A DNA stretch of 64,000 bases from Thalassotalea insulae (GTDB taxonomy: Bacteria; Pseudomonadota; Gammaproteobacteria; Enterobacterales; Alteromonadaceae): NCBI RefSeq assembly GCF_030161395.1, contig NZ_BSST01000001.1, positions 1,612,001 to 1,676,000 of the forward strand, given 5' to 3'. This document shows, piece by piece, positions 55,035 through 63,594 of the stretch. A program made the translations under genes and the position numbers. Positions within the stretch are counted from its first letter, which is position 1; each line of letters begins with the position of its first letter. The notes under the pieces were generated by a model that ran no database searches, was not told where the DNA came from, and worked only from the letters and a program-made list of their open reading frames with translations.

Positions 55035-55463
55035 TTATTTTTTTACTACAGGTAAACCCGCACCAGTCCATGCATTCATACCACCTTTTAATAAGCTTGC
55101 TTGGGTAAAGCCTGCTTTAAAAAGCTGCTCGGCTACTTTTGCCGCTGTGATCCCTGCAGTACATACGACTATAATGGGTTTATCTTTGTGCTTTTCAAGG
55201 GCGGCAAAGTCATTATTATCGATCTTTTCCTTTGCAAGGTGTATAGCGTCAATAATATGCGCCGCTTTAAATTCTTTTTCAGCTCGTATATCTAAAACAA
55301 CGCCCTGCTCACGATTGACCGCTAACGTTAATTCCTGCGGACTAAATTGCTTAACAGGTGATAACTTGATTTTGATACTGGTCACCACTATTGCAATAAA
55401 AATACCGACCCAAGCCGCAGCCAACATTGGATGGTTTGCTAAAAACTCAATAAATTGTTCCAT
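55035..55463 (-). CDS. Membrane-anchored rhodanese-like protein (YibN-like)
   Basis: One transmembrane helix near the N-terminus (AAAWVGIFIAIVVTSI) is followed by a single rhodanese domain with VVLDIRAEKEFKAAHI and an active-site loop VVCTAGITA that keeps the cysteine, so sulphur transfer is possible. The start at 55463 gives 142 residues (E. coli YibN has 143). An ATG six codons earlier and TTG codons before it keep the frame open. It is the first gene of yibN-grxC-secB-gpsA. Confidence 0.85.
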   Translation of the reverse strand: MEQFIEFLANHPMLAAAWVGIFIAIVVTSIKIKLSPVKQFSPQELTLAVNREQGVVLDIRAEKEFKAAHIIDAIHLAKEKIDNNDFAALEKHKDKPIIVVCTAGITAAKVAEQLFKAGFTQASLLKGGMNAWTGAGLPVVKK

Positions 55464-55630
55464 AAATAGTTCAGTAGACATCAACAAAAATTTGCCGACA
55501 GTATACAGTTCACTCCCTGTTTTTTACAGAATAAATCCGATATTTCTCTCAAGACTACGCTCTAGCTGCTATTCGCTATTTCAATAGAACAATTTTGTCT
55601 AGCAAGGCTAAAGCAATTCCATAGCTGGCT

Positions 55631-55639
55631 TGGTATAAT
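55631..55639 (+). promoter_or_regulatory. gpmM promoter, extended -10
   Basis: TGGTATAAT is an extended -10 (TGn plus TATAAT) 46 bases before the gpmM ATG. No good -35 is seen, as expected for this promoter type. Confidence 0.55.
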
Positions 55640-55685
55640 GCGGTCATTATTAACTCTTGATCTTAAACTTATTATTGGAAGTGGT

Positions 55686-57230
55686 ATGTCGAATAAAAAA
55701 CCAACTGTGCTTATTATTTTAGATGGCTGGGGTTACCGTGAAAATAAAGAAGCTAACGCTATCTATCATGCCAACACCCCAGTGTTGGACGATTTAACGG
55801 CTAATTATCCTAATATGCTCATTCAAACTTCTGGTATGGCGGTTGGTCTTCCTGATGGACAAATGGGCAACTCAGAAGTTGGTCACGTTAACTTGGGCGC
55901 CGGACGCATTGTTTATCAGGACTTTACCCGTATAACCAAAGCGATTGAAGATCAGGAGTTTTATCATAATCCAGCCTTATGCCAGGCCGTAGATAAAGCT
56001 GTAGCTAATGACAAAGCCGTGCATATTTGTGGCTTAATGTCACCCGGCGGCGTTCACAGCCACGAAGATCACATTTTTTCGATGATCGAGCTTGCTCATC
56101 AACGAGGAGCGAAAAAAATCTATTTACATGCATTTCTCGATGGTCGTGATACGCCACCTAGAAGTGCAGAAGCATCACTAATAAAAGCACAAGAAAAATT
56201 TACTGAACTCGGCTGCGGACAAATCGCTTCTATTATCGGACGTTATTACGCGATGGACAGAGATCAACGCTGGGAACGTCTTGAAGCAGCTTATAACCTA
56301 CTAACCGCCGGTATCAGCGAATTTCAATATCAAGATGCGGTTTCAGCCCTTCATAGTGCTTACCAGCGAGATGAGAATGACGAGTTTGTCAAAGCATCAG
56401 CCATTACTGACAGCCAAGGAAAAGCAATTAAAATAGTCGACGGTGACAGCCTAATTTTTATGAACTTTCGAGCAGATCGTGCCCGTCAGTTTACCCGTGG
56501 CTTTGTTAACGATCAATTTGATGGATTTAGTCGTAAACACAGACCTGCATTAGCAGATTTTGTTATGCTGACCGAATATGCTGCTGACATCAATACCAGC
56601 TGTGCTTTTCCGCCAGCGCCATTAAACAATGTCTTAGGCGAATGGCTGGAAAAACATAACAAAACTCAGCTTCGTATTTCAGAAACTGAAAAATACGCCC
56701 ATGTCACGTTTTTCTTCAGTGGCGGCAAGGAAGACACCTTTAACGGCGAACAACGTATTCTAGTGCCATCACCACAAGTGGCGACCTATGATCTGCAACC
56801 GGAAATGAATTCAAGCCTGTTAACTGACAAATTAGTCGATGCGATTAACAGTGGTGACTATGACTTTATCGTTTGTAATTACCCTAATGGTGATATGGTC
56901 GGTCATACAGGTAAATTTGACGCTGCAGTCAAAGCGTGTGAAGCGGTTGATTGCAGTATAGGCAGAGTTATTGAAGCACTTAAACAAAGTGGCGGTGAAT
57001 GCTTAATCACCGCAGATCATGGTAATGCCGAACAGATGGTCGATAATCAATCTGGTCAGGCACACACAGCACACACCTGTGAACCAGTACCGTTAATTTA
57101 CTTTGGCCGTAAGGCAACACCGGCAGCAAATGGTGCCTTAAGTGATATTTCTCCTACTATCCTAAATTTAATGGGCATGACACAACCGGAAGAAATGACA
57201 GGTTCTAATTTAATGGAGCTTGATTCATAA
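55686..57230 (+). CDS. gpmM: 2,3-bisphosphoglycerate-independent phosphoglycerate mutase GpmM
   Basis: This cytosolic Mn-dependent glycolytic enzyme interconverts 3- and 2-phosphoglycerate. It shows VLIILDGWGYRE (about 8-19), the phosphoserine loop GQMGNSEVGHVNLGAGR, GLMSPGGVHSHEDH, HAFLDGRDTPPRS, and the metal motifs NYPNGDMVGHTG and ITADHGNAEQM. I start at the ATG at 55686, with GGAAG just upstream. An ATG 16 codons earlier is in frame but adds residues absent from the family. Length then is 514, equal to E. coli. Confidence 0.95.
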   Translation: MSNKKPTVLIILDGWGYRENKEANAIYHANTPVLDDLTANYPNMLIQTSGMAVGLPDGQMGNSEVGHVNLGAGRIVYQDFTRITKAIEDQEFYHNPALCQAVDKAVANDKAVHICGLMSPGGVHSHEDHIFSMIELAHQRGAKKIYLHAFLDGRDTPPRSAEASLIKAQEKFTELGCGQIASIIGRYYAMDRDQRWERLEAAYNLLTAGISEFQYQDAVSALHSAYQRDENDEFVKASAITDSQGKAIKIVDGDSLIFMNFRADRARQFTRGFVNDQFDGFSRKHRPALADFVMLTEYAADINTSCAFPPAPLNNVLGEWLEKHNKTQLRISETEKYAHVTFFFSGGKEDTFNGEQRILVPSPQVATYDLQPEMNSSLLTDKLVDAINSGDYDFIVCNYPNGDMVGHTGKFDAAVKACEAVDCSIGRVIEALKQSGGECLITADHGNAEQMVDNQSGQAHTAHTCEPVPLIYFGRKATPAANGALSDISPTILNLMGMTQPEEMTGSNLMELDS

Positions 57231-57267
57231 TACCGTCGGTTTCAATCAATACTCGACAATAATAACA

Positions 57268-58440
57268 ATGAATCACTTCAGCTATTTAACTGAACAACTG
57301 GCATCAGCGCAAAAGCCGCCGATGCTAGTTTTTTTTATTTTATCTTTATTGGTTATTATCTTTACAAGCAGCCATGTTAACGGGCAAGAAACCACAGACG
57401 ATAAGCTTAAACAAGTCAAACAGGCGATCAGCAAACAAAAAACTAACATAAAAAAAGTTGACTCAAAACGACAAAAACTTGTTAACCAACTCAAACATGA
57501 CGAACTTGAAATAGCAAAAGCCAGTAAAGCATTAAATACAACAAACAAATCATTAACTGCGACTCAGCAGACGATTACCAAGCTTGCCAAAGAGAAAAAA
57601 GAATTAACCTCAGAGCAAAAGCGACAGGAAGATATTTTAGCGAAACAGCTCAGAGCAGCCTATTCCACTGGACATCATGACTACCTTAAACTGTTATTAA
57701 ATCAGGAAGATTCCGGAAAAGTTCAACGCACCATTAGTTATTATCAATATCTTAACAAAGCACGAATTAAAGAGATCACTAATTATCAACAAACGATAGA
57801 AAAAATTATTGATGTCACGAATGAACAACAGCAACAAGCACAACAGCTGGAACAATTACAACAACAACAACAGCAACAAAAATTGGCATTAGAAAAGAGT
57901 AGTCGCCAAAGAAAACAAACCGTTACTGAGCTCAACCAACAACTACTCAATTCAAAACAACAATTGGAAAAATTATTAGCTGAAGAAGCCAATTTAACCG
58001 AAGCGTTGGAGCGTATAGCCCGCTTAAGCAAACAGGAAGTGAATCTTAATGGCTTAGGCAAACTGAAACGCCAGCTATCCTGGCCAGTAAAAGGTAGGAT
58101 CAGCCGTAGCTTTGGTTCTCGTAAGCAAGATTATCTAAAATGGAAAGGTGTGTTACTGTCCGCGCCTATTGGCCGGGAAGTAAAGACTATTCATAACGGC
58201 ACCATTTTGTTTTCCGATTGGCTCAAAGGTTATGGTTTAGTAACAGTAGTCGATCATGGCAAAGGTTATATGAGCTTATATGGTCATAATCAAGCGTTAC
58301 TCAAGTCTGTTGGTGACAGGGTTGAAACTGGCGAACCGATTGCTTTGGTTGGCCAAAGTGGTGGACAAAGCCAACCTGCTTTGTATTTTGAGATCCGTCA
58401 TAACGGCCAGGCGGTTAACCCTAAACTCTGGTGCCGATAA
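57268..58440 (+). CDS. envC: Murein hydrolase activator EnvC
   Basis: EnvC is a periplasmic septal protein that activates amidases AmiA/AmiB through a catalytically dead LytM domain. Visible are an N-terminal signal helix (MLVFFILSLLVIIFTSSHVNG), a long coiled coil with a glutamine run (about 190-210 from this start) and a C-terminal M23-like domain. In the domain the last zinc motif reads LYFEIR instead of LHFE, as in non-catalytic LytM factors. The start is uncertain: ATG at 57268, an in-frame TTG at 57220 overlapping gpmM, or ATG at 57322. Order gpmM-envC-yibQ is as in E. coli. Confidence 0.9.
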   Translation: MNHFSYLTEQLASAQKPPMLVFFILSLLVIIFTSSHVNGQETTDDKLKQVKQAISKQKTNIKKVDSKRQKLVNQLKHDELEIAKASKALNTTNKSLTATQQTITKLAKEKKELTSEQKRQEDILAKQLRAAYSTGHHDYLKLLLNQEDSGKVQRTISYYQYLNKARIKEITNYQQTIEKIIDVTNEQQQQAQQLEQLQQQQQQQKLALEKSSRQRKQTVTELNQQLLNSKQQLEKLLAEEANLTEALERIARLSKQEVNLNGLGKLKRQLSWPVKGRISRSFGSRKQDYLKWKGVLLSAPIGREVKTIHNGTILFSDWLKGYGLVTVVDHGKGYMSLYGHNQALLKSVGDRVETGEPIALVGQSGGQSQPALYFEIRHNGQAVNPKLWCR

Positions 58441-58507
58441 ATATACTGACTATCGGCTCAGTTATTACTCGATTTAGCAAAGACTTGCTGCTAATCTATT
58501 AAATTAT

Positions 58508-59278
58508 TTGAATAATAATATTTATTCCATTTTGCGCATTCTGTTTTTTTTATTTATCTTATATTGTTCAACCAATTGCAATGCTGAGCATGCAAAAGTT
58601 GCCATCATTATAGATGATATTGGTTATCGTCAAACTGATAGTGCTGCGCTTAGTTTACCCGGTGCTTTAACTTATGCCATTTTGCCTCACACCCCATTTG
58701 GCCCTACCTTAGCACAACAAGCCAATCAGGCTCATAAAGACATAATTTTGCACATTCCGATGGAAGCTGAAAATGGCAAAAAATTAGGCCCAGGGGCATT
58801 AGTATCCGAGATGGACGAGCAGGCAATTCGTGCCAGCCTGCAAGCATCATTTGAAGAAATTCCCTTTGCCATTGGCATTAATAATCATATGGGCAGTAAG
58901 CTCACGCAATTATATGCCCCTATGGCTTGGACCATGCGTTACTTAAGAGATCACAAACTGATATTTGTTGACAGCGTCACCACCAACCACAGCAAAGCAC
59001 GAAAATTAGCTCGTTACTATGGCGTGCCCAGTTTAAGCCGACATTTATTTTTAGATAATGAACTTAACCAAAGGTACATTAGTGGTCAATTTGCTCAATT
59101 AATTAATCAGGCCAAAAAATATAAGCGGGTAGTGGCTATTGCTCATCCACATCCAGAAACCATTGAAGCACTGCATTATCTCATTCCACAATTAACAAGA
59201 CACGATATTGATCTTGTCGGCATATCAGCCTTATTACCATTGGCAAATACAACTGAACCACCAAGTCTGGCTGAATAA
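58508..59278 (+). CDS. Divergent polysaccharide deacetylase family protein (YibQ-like)
   Basis: The periplasmic protein has a signal peptide-like N-terminus (about 8-26, ending NCNA). The body resembles the divergent polysaccharide deacetylases: VAIIIDDIGYRQTD, LHIPMEAE, IGINNHMGSKLTQ and AHPHPETIEAL. Activity has not been shown for the family member in E. coli as far as I know. The start may be TTG at 58508; no ATG precedes the hydrophobic segment. It follows envC after 67 bases. Confidence 0.85.
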   Translation: MNNNIYSILRILFFLFILYCSTNCNAEHAKVAIIIDDIGYRQTDSAALSLPGALTYAILPHTPFGPTLAQQANQAHKDIILHIPMEAENGKKLGPGALVSEMDEQAIRASLQASFEEIPFAIGINNHMGSKLTQLYAPMAWTMRYLRDHKLIFVDSVTTNHSKARKLARYYGVPSLSRHLFLDNELNQRYISGQFAQLINQAKKYKRVVAIAHPHPETIEALHYLIPQLTRHDIDLVGISALLPLANTTEPPSLAE

Positions 59279-59360
59279 AGTTATCATTTTGTTAACTTCC
59301 ATTGCGGGCCTAATTGATAAACAGTAAAATATTGTTAATAACATCAAGATAAGAATTTTT

Positions 59361-60704
59361 ATGAAAATCACTGTATTTGGTATCGGCTATGTAGGCTTGG
59401 TACAAGCCGCCGTTTTAGCGTCTGTTGGTCACGATGTGATGTGCGTCGACATTGACGAAAACAAAATAGCTAACCTGAAAAAAGGCATCATCCCAATTTA
59501 TGAACCAGGGCTCACTCCGCTAGTTGAAGAAACTTATCAAAACGGCCAACTGCATTTCACTACCGATGCTCAGCGAGGTGTTGACCATGGTACTATCCAG
59601 TTTATCGCAGTTGGCACTCCACCGGATGAAGACGGCTCTGCTGATTTAAAATACGTCTTAGCGGTGGCAGAAACCATTGCCCAGCATATGAGCAATGAAA
59701 AAATTATCATCGACAAGTCAACCGTGCCAGTTGGTACAGCAGATAAAGTTTCCGCTAAAGTTAAACAAGTACTAAACGCTAGAAATATTGAACTTGATTT
59801 TGATGTCGTTTCTAACCCAGAATTTTTAAAAGAAGGTGCAGCGGTCAGTGATTGCATGAAGCCGGATCGAATAATTATAGGGACAGAAAACGAGCGTTCT
59901 CGCGCTATGATGCACGAACTTTATGCGCCGTTTAACCGTAACCATGATCGCATGATCTTTATGGATGTCCGCTCTGCTGAGCTAACCAAATACGCCGCCA
60001 ATTGCATGTTGGCAACGAAAATATCTTTTATGAATGAGATGTCGAATCTCGCAGAACTACTAGGTGCAGACATCGAAGCAGTACGTCACGGCATAGGTTC
60101 AGATTCTCGTATCGGTTATCAGTTTATCTATCCCGGTTGTGGCTATGGCGGTTCCTGTTTTCCCAAAGATGTTCAGGCGTTAATTCGTACCGCCAATGGC
60201 ATCGACTATCAGCCAGCATTGTTAGAAGCAGTAGAGTCTGTCAACTATAGACAAAAACAAAAATTATTTACTCATTTAACTAACCACTTTAATGGTGAGC
60301 TAGCAGGTAAAACCATTGCTGTTTGGGGACTGTCCTTTAAGCCGCAAACCGATGATATGCGTGAAGCATCGTCGATTGTATTAATGCAAGCACTGTGGCA
60401 AGCAGGGGCAAACGTTCAGGCCTATGATCCAGAAGCAATGGAAGAGTGTCAGCGTATTTTCGGCAATCGGAAAGATTTAGCCTTAGTTGGCACTAAGGAA
60501 TCGGCCCTAAAATCAGCCGATGCCTTAGTTGTATGTACTGAATGGAGTCAATTTAGAGCCCCTGATTTTGAGCTTATTGCTAACTCTCTAAGTCATAAAG
60601 TAATAGTGGATGGACGAAACCTTTATGATCCTCAGCTATTAAAAGAACGCGGCTTTGCCTATTACGCCATCGGTCGTGGCGACAGTGTAAAAAGAGAAAA
60701 CTAA
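59361..60704 (+). CDS. ugd: UDP-glucose 6-dehydrogenase
   Basis: It oxidises UDP-glucose to UDP-glucuronate in two NAD-dependent steps, feeding surface polysaccharides. The 447 residues show GIGYVGLVQAAVLASVGH (about 7-24), STVPVGTADKV, NPEFLKEGAAVSDCMKPDR and the catalytic cysteine in GYGGSCFPKD (about 261-270). KPQTDDMREASS follows in the C-terminal domain. The stop overlaps the next ATG (TAATG), linking it to the epimerase. Confidence 0.93.
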   Translation: MKITVFGIGYVGLVQAAVLASVGHDVMCVDIDENKIANLKKGIIPIYEPGLTPLVEETYQNGQLHFTTDAQRGVDHGTIQFIAVGTPPDEDGSADLKYVLAVAETIAQHMSNEKIIIDKSTVPVGTADKVSAKVKQVLNARNIELDFDVVSNPEFLKEGAAVSDCMKPDRIIIGTENERSRAMMHELYAPFNRNHDRMIFMDVRSAELTKYAANCMLATKISFMNEMSNLAELLGADIEAVRHGIGSDSRIGYQFIYPGCGYGGSCFPKDVQALIRTANGIDYQPALLEAVESVNYRQKQKLFTHLTNHFNGELAGKTIAVWGLSFKPQTDDMREASSIVLMQALWQAGANVQAYDPEAMEECQRIFGNRKDLALVGTKESALKSADALVVCTEWSQFRAPDFELIANSLSHKVIVDGRNLYDPQLLKERGFAYYAIGRGDSVKREN

Positions 60705-61711
60705 TGAAATATCTGGTAACTGGTGCCGCTGGTTTTATCGGCTTCTATGTCGCACAAAGACTTTGCCAGCAGGGGCATCAGGTTATCGGTTTAGACAACC
60801 TCAATGATTACTATGATGTCAGCTTAAAGCAGGCAAGATTAAACAAGCTCATAAAGTTTGACAGTTTTAATTTTGTGAAGCTCGATCTGGCAGACAGAAC
60901 AGGTATAGCTAAATTCTTTGCGCAAGAAAAATTTAATCGGGTGATTCATTTAGCAGCTCAAGCAGGTGTCCGTTATTCTATTGACAACCCAATGGCTTAT
61001 GCTGATGCCAACTTGGTCGGTCATTTAACGATTCTTGAGGGTTGCCGTCATCATAATGTTGAGCACTTGGTGTACGCATCATCTAGCTCAGTATATGGCT
61101 TAAACAGTAAAACACCATTTGCAACTGCTGATAGTGTTGATCACCCTATTTCCTTATACGCAGCGACGAAAAAGTCAAATGAGTTGATGTCACACAGTTA
61201 CTCACACTTATATAGTATCCCGACCACAGGTTTGCGCTTTTTTACCGTTTATGGCCCCTGGGGCAGACCGGATATGGCATTGTTTAAATTTACTAAAGCT
61301 ATTGTCGAAGGTCAGGCGATTGATATCTATAATCACGGTGATATGCGCAGAGACTTTACCTATATTGATGATATTGTTGAAGGAATTTTACGAATTCAAG
61401 ACGTCATTCCTGAAAAAAATGAACAGTGGCAAGTAGAAACAGGCTCTGCCGCTAATAGCTCTGCGCCTTATAAAATTTTTAATATTGGTAACGGTAATCC
61501 AGTTAAATTGCTCGATTTTATTCATTCACTTGAGCAGTCATTAGGAATGGTAGCAAAGAAAAAACTGATGCCTATGCAGGCAGGTGATGTATATCAAACC
61601 TATGCTGATGTTGAAGATTTGTTTCACGTTACAGGATATAAACCATCAACAACCGTTGCACAAGGAGTTGAAAACTTTGTTCAGTGGTATAAGAGCTTCT
61701 ACCATGTTTAA
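60704..61711 (+). CDS. NAD-dependent UDP-sugar epimerase, likely UDP-glucuronate 4-epimerase
   Basis: An extended short-chain dehydrogenase: GAAGFIGFYVAQRL (about 7-20), LDNLNDYYDVSLKQARL, SSSSVYG with the catalytic Ser, and YAATKKSNE with the Tyr-Lys pair. NDYYDVSLKQARL and GPWGRPDMALFKFTKA are typical of UDP-glucuronate (and -galacturonate) epimerases of the CapI/WbpP-like group. Coupling to ugd makes UDP-GlcA to UDP-GalA the likely reaction, by inference. Confidence 0.88.
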   Translation: MKYLVTGAAGFIGFYVAQRLCQQGHQVIGLDNLNDYYDVSLKQARLNKLIKFDSFNFVKLDLADRTGIAKFFAQEKFNRVIHLAAQAGVRYSIDNPMAYADANLVGHLTILEGCRHHNVEHLVYASSSSVYGLNSKTPFATADSVDHPISLYAATKKSNELMSHSYSHLYSIPTTGLRFFTVYGPWGRPDMALFKFTKAIVEGQAIDIYNHGDMRRDFTYIDDIVEGILRIQDVIPEKNEQWQVETGSAANSSAPYKIFNIGNGNPVKLLDFIHSLEQSLGMVAKKKLMPMQAGDVYQTYADVEDLFHVTGYKPSTTVAQGVENFVQWYKSFYHV

Positions 61712-61736
61712 TCAGCAACTTACTTGTTAATTAAAC

Positions 61737-61756
61737 AAAAAATAGTATTATTTTTT
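61737..61756. terminator. AT-only hairpin between epimerase and protease genes
   Basis: AAAAAATA / TATTTTTT arms around GTAT lie between two converging stops, and each direction ends in a T-run. The stem has no GC, so it is weak. Confidence 0.35.
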
Positions 61757-62516
61757 AATAAGCAATATCGTTTTTTGCTAATAGTTCCAGAACATGCTTA
61801 ATGGGAATCGCATAAGTAATGCCACTTGGGTTAGATATCACCCCTTCTTTTGATTGCTGGACAAAAACTTTATTAATGACGCCAATTACCTCACCATTAT
61901 CACGTCGATATAATGCACTACCACTATTCCCCGGATAAGCAGTTGCATCCAGTTGATAGACTAAATATGGATCTCGTAAACGTTTAAGCATCGCAATATT
62001 TATTTGCCGAGCGTCAGTCACTGGCGTGATGGTTGGGGTAATGCTGGCAATAATTCCTCGGTGCGTTACCGGATATAAGCCCAGTACCGCACCAATAGGA
62101 AAACCAGTAAATGCAACTTCACTACCCTCGGCAATAAAATCATTATTACCTAATTGAACAGCGGGTAAGGCAGCGCCTTCAATCGCTAGCAATGCTAAGT
62201 CATACTTTTGTGATGCATCGACTAAGCGCGCTTTTCTTACCAGAGCATTTTTTCCTGAACCAACAAACACCGCTAGTTGTTGCAATAAACTTTGATCTAG
62301 TTCTTCTGGCACCACGTGATAGTTAGTAGCCACATACTTTCCATTACCAACAACAAAACCAGAACCATTCAGCTTATTTTTTGGCCTGCCAGTCGGAGTG
62401 TAGACCCCGATACCGACCACAGATGACTTGATATTCTTCACTGTAGTTACTAAATCAGCATAGACACAAAAGTGTGTACACAATCCAAACAGTACCAGCA
62501 AGATTTTCAACACCAT
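61755..62516 (-). CDS. Secreted trypsin-like serine protease (S1C/DegP-like, no PDZ)
   Basis: The 253 residues have a signal peptide (about 1-20, ending VYA) and a trypsin-like domain with the catalytic His in ATNYHVV, Asp in KYDLALL and Ser in AYPGNSGSALY. It has no PDZ domain, unlike DegP/DegS. It stands on the opposite strand inside a polysaccharide locus. Its substrate is unknown. A clear ribosome binding site (AAGGA) precedes the ATG. Confidence 0.88.
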   Translation of the reverse strand: MVLKILLVLFGLCTHFCVYADLVTTVKNIKSSVVGIGVYTPTGRPKNKLNGSGFVVGNGKYVATNYHVVPEELDQSLLQQLAVFVGSGKNALVRKARLVDASQKYDLALLAIEGAALPAVQLGNNDFIAEGSEVAFTGFPIGAVLGLYPVTHRGIIASITPTITPVTDARQINIAMLKRLRDPYLVYQLDATAYPGNSGSALYRRDNGEVIGVINKVFVQQSKEGVISNPSGITYAIPIKHVLELLAKNDIAY

Positions 62517-62621
62517 AATTTCCTTAAAGACAATTTATTTAGAGATTTTTGCGCAACTTAGACTATTATTTATCATAACAATAAGCGTAACAATGAGTTA
62601 GTTAGAAATAAGGGAAATATC

Positions 62622-63446
62622 GTGAAAAAAAAGAAAATAGTTCCCATTTTTGCAGGCGGTGGCACCCGGTTACCCGCTCATGTTGGTATATTAAAAGCTT
62701 TAGAAGAATACCAAATCGATTTTGATAATATCGTCGGCGTCTCAGGCGGCAGTATAATTAGCAGCCTATTTGCTTCAGGGCTGACCTTAGCAGAAGTAAA
62801 ACATATCGCACTAAACACAGATTATAATCAATTCCGTGAATTTTCCTTGCTAAAACTCATTCGTAACGGAGGCCTAAGCTCCGGCGACGTTTTTGAGCGC
62901 TGGATAGACCGCTTACTGCATGGTAAAACCTTTAAAGAAATGGACTATAACTTACATGTGGTGGCTACCGATGTCGCACGCGGCAAGCCAGTAATATTCA
63001 ATAAAGAGCGTACCCCAGATGTCAAAGTGTCGCTGGCGGTACGATTTTCAATGTCCATTCCACTAGTGTTTAGCTTTAAAAAGTTTGGAAAACATTTAAT
63101 GGTCGATGGCAGCATTTTATCGGAAGATGCCCTGCATAGAGATTGGGCAAAAGACGGTACTCCGGTCATTTGTTTCAGGTTGAAAGGTGATTATGAATAT
63201 GACGAAATTAAAACCACCGGACTTTTCCCAATAGTGCAATACATTAGCTTATTAATCCGCACCTTTATGACCACCATATCTCGCGAATATATTAATGATG
63301 CGTTTTGGCACAATACAGTCGTCATCAACACCGGTACTTCTTCAGCCGTCGACTTTACGATGACGCCAGAGCAAAAAGAAGCTTTATATTTCAAAGGCTA
63401 CCACACAGTACATAAAATATTACCGCTTAAAATTCAGGCACTATAA
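62622..63446 (+). CDS. Patatin-like phospholipase family protein
   Basis: A cytoplasmic-looking lipid acyl hydrolase with the oxyanion loop GGGTRLPAHVGIL (about 12-24), nucleophile elbow GVSGGS (about 39-44) and the catalytic Asp in MVDGSIL. There is no signal peptide. The start is a GTG with AGGGA upstream. The substrate is not predictable. It is followed by the dehydrogenase gene after 148 bases. Confidence 0.88.
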   Translation: MKKKKIVPIFAGGGTRLPAHVGILKALEEYQIDFDNIVGVSGGSIISSLFASGLTLAEVKHIALNTDYNQFREFSLLKLIRNGGLSSGDVFERWIDRLLHGKTFKEMDYNLHVVATDVARGKPVIFNKERTPDVKVSLAVRFSMSIPLVFSFKKFGKHLMVDGSILSEDALHRDWAKDGTPVICFRLKGDYEYDEIKTTGLFPIVQYISLLIRTFMTTISREYINDAFWHNTVVINTGTSSAVDFTMTPEQKEALYFKGYHTVHKILPLKIQAL

Positions 63447-63594
63447 GTTTTTCATTTCAGGTATACTCACAAATTGTTGAGATAATTATATCTATATATC
63501 AGTTATATCTAGTTAAAACTAAATATTACCGTTACAATGCTGGCATTGTTAATTTTTTGTATCTGCATTGATTGTATATTTAGATGGAGTAATG

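Noticed and set aside
54928..55587. 219-codon open frame on the plus strand opposite grxC and yibN
   Set aside because: It is antisense to two well-supported genes and its translation has a low-complexity Ser/Ala/Cys-rich look of a shadow frame.
57820..57900. CAA/CAG-rich run in envC looking like a microsatellite
   Set aside because: It encodes the Gln-rich coiled coil expected in EnvC; codons vary, so it is ordinary coding sequence.
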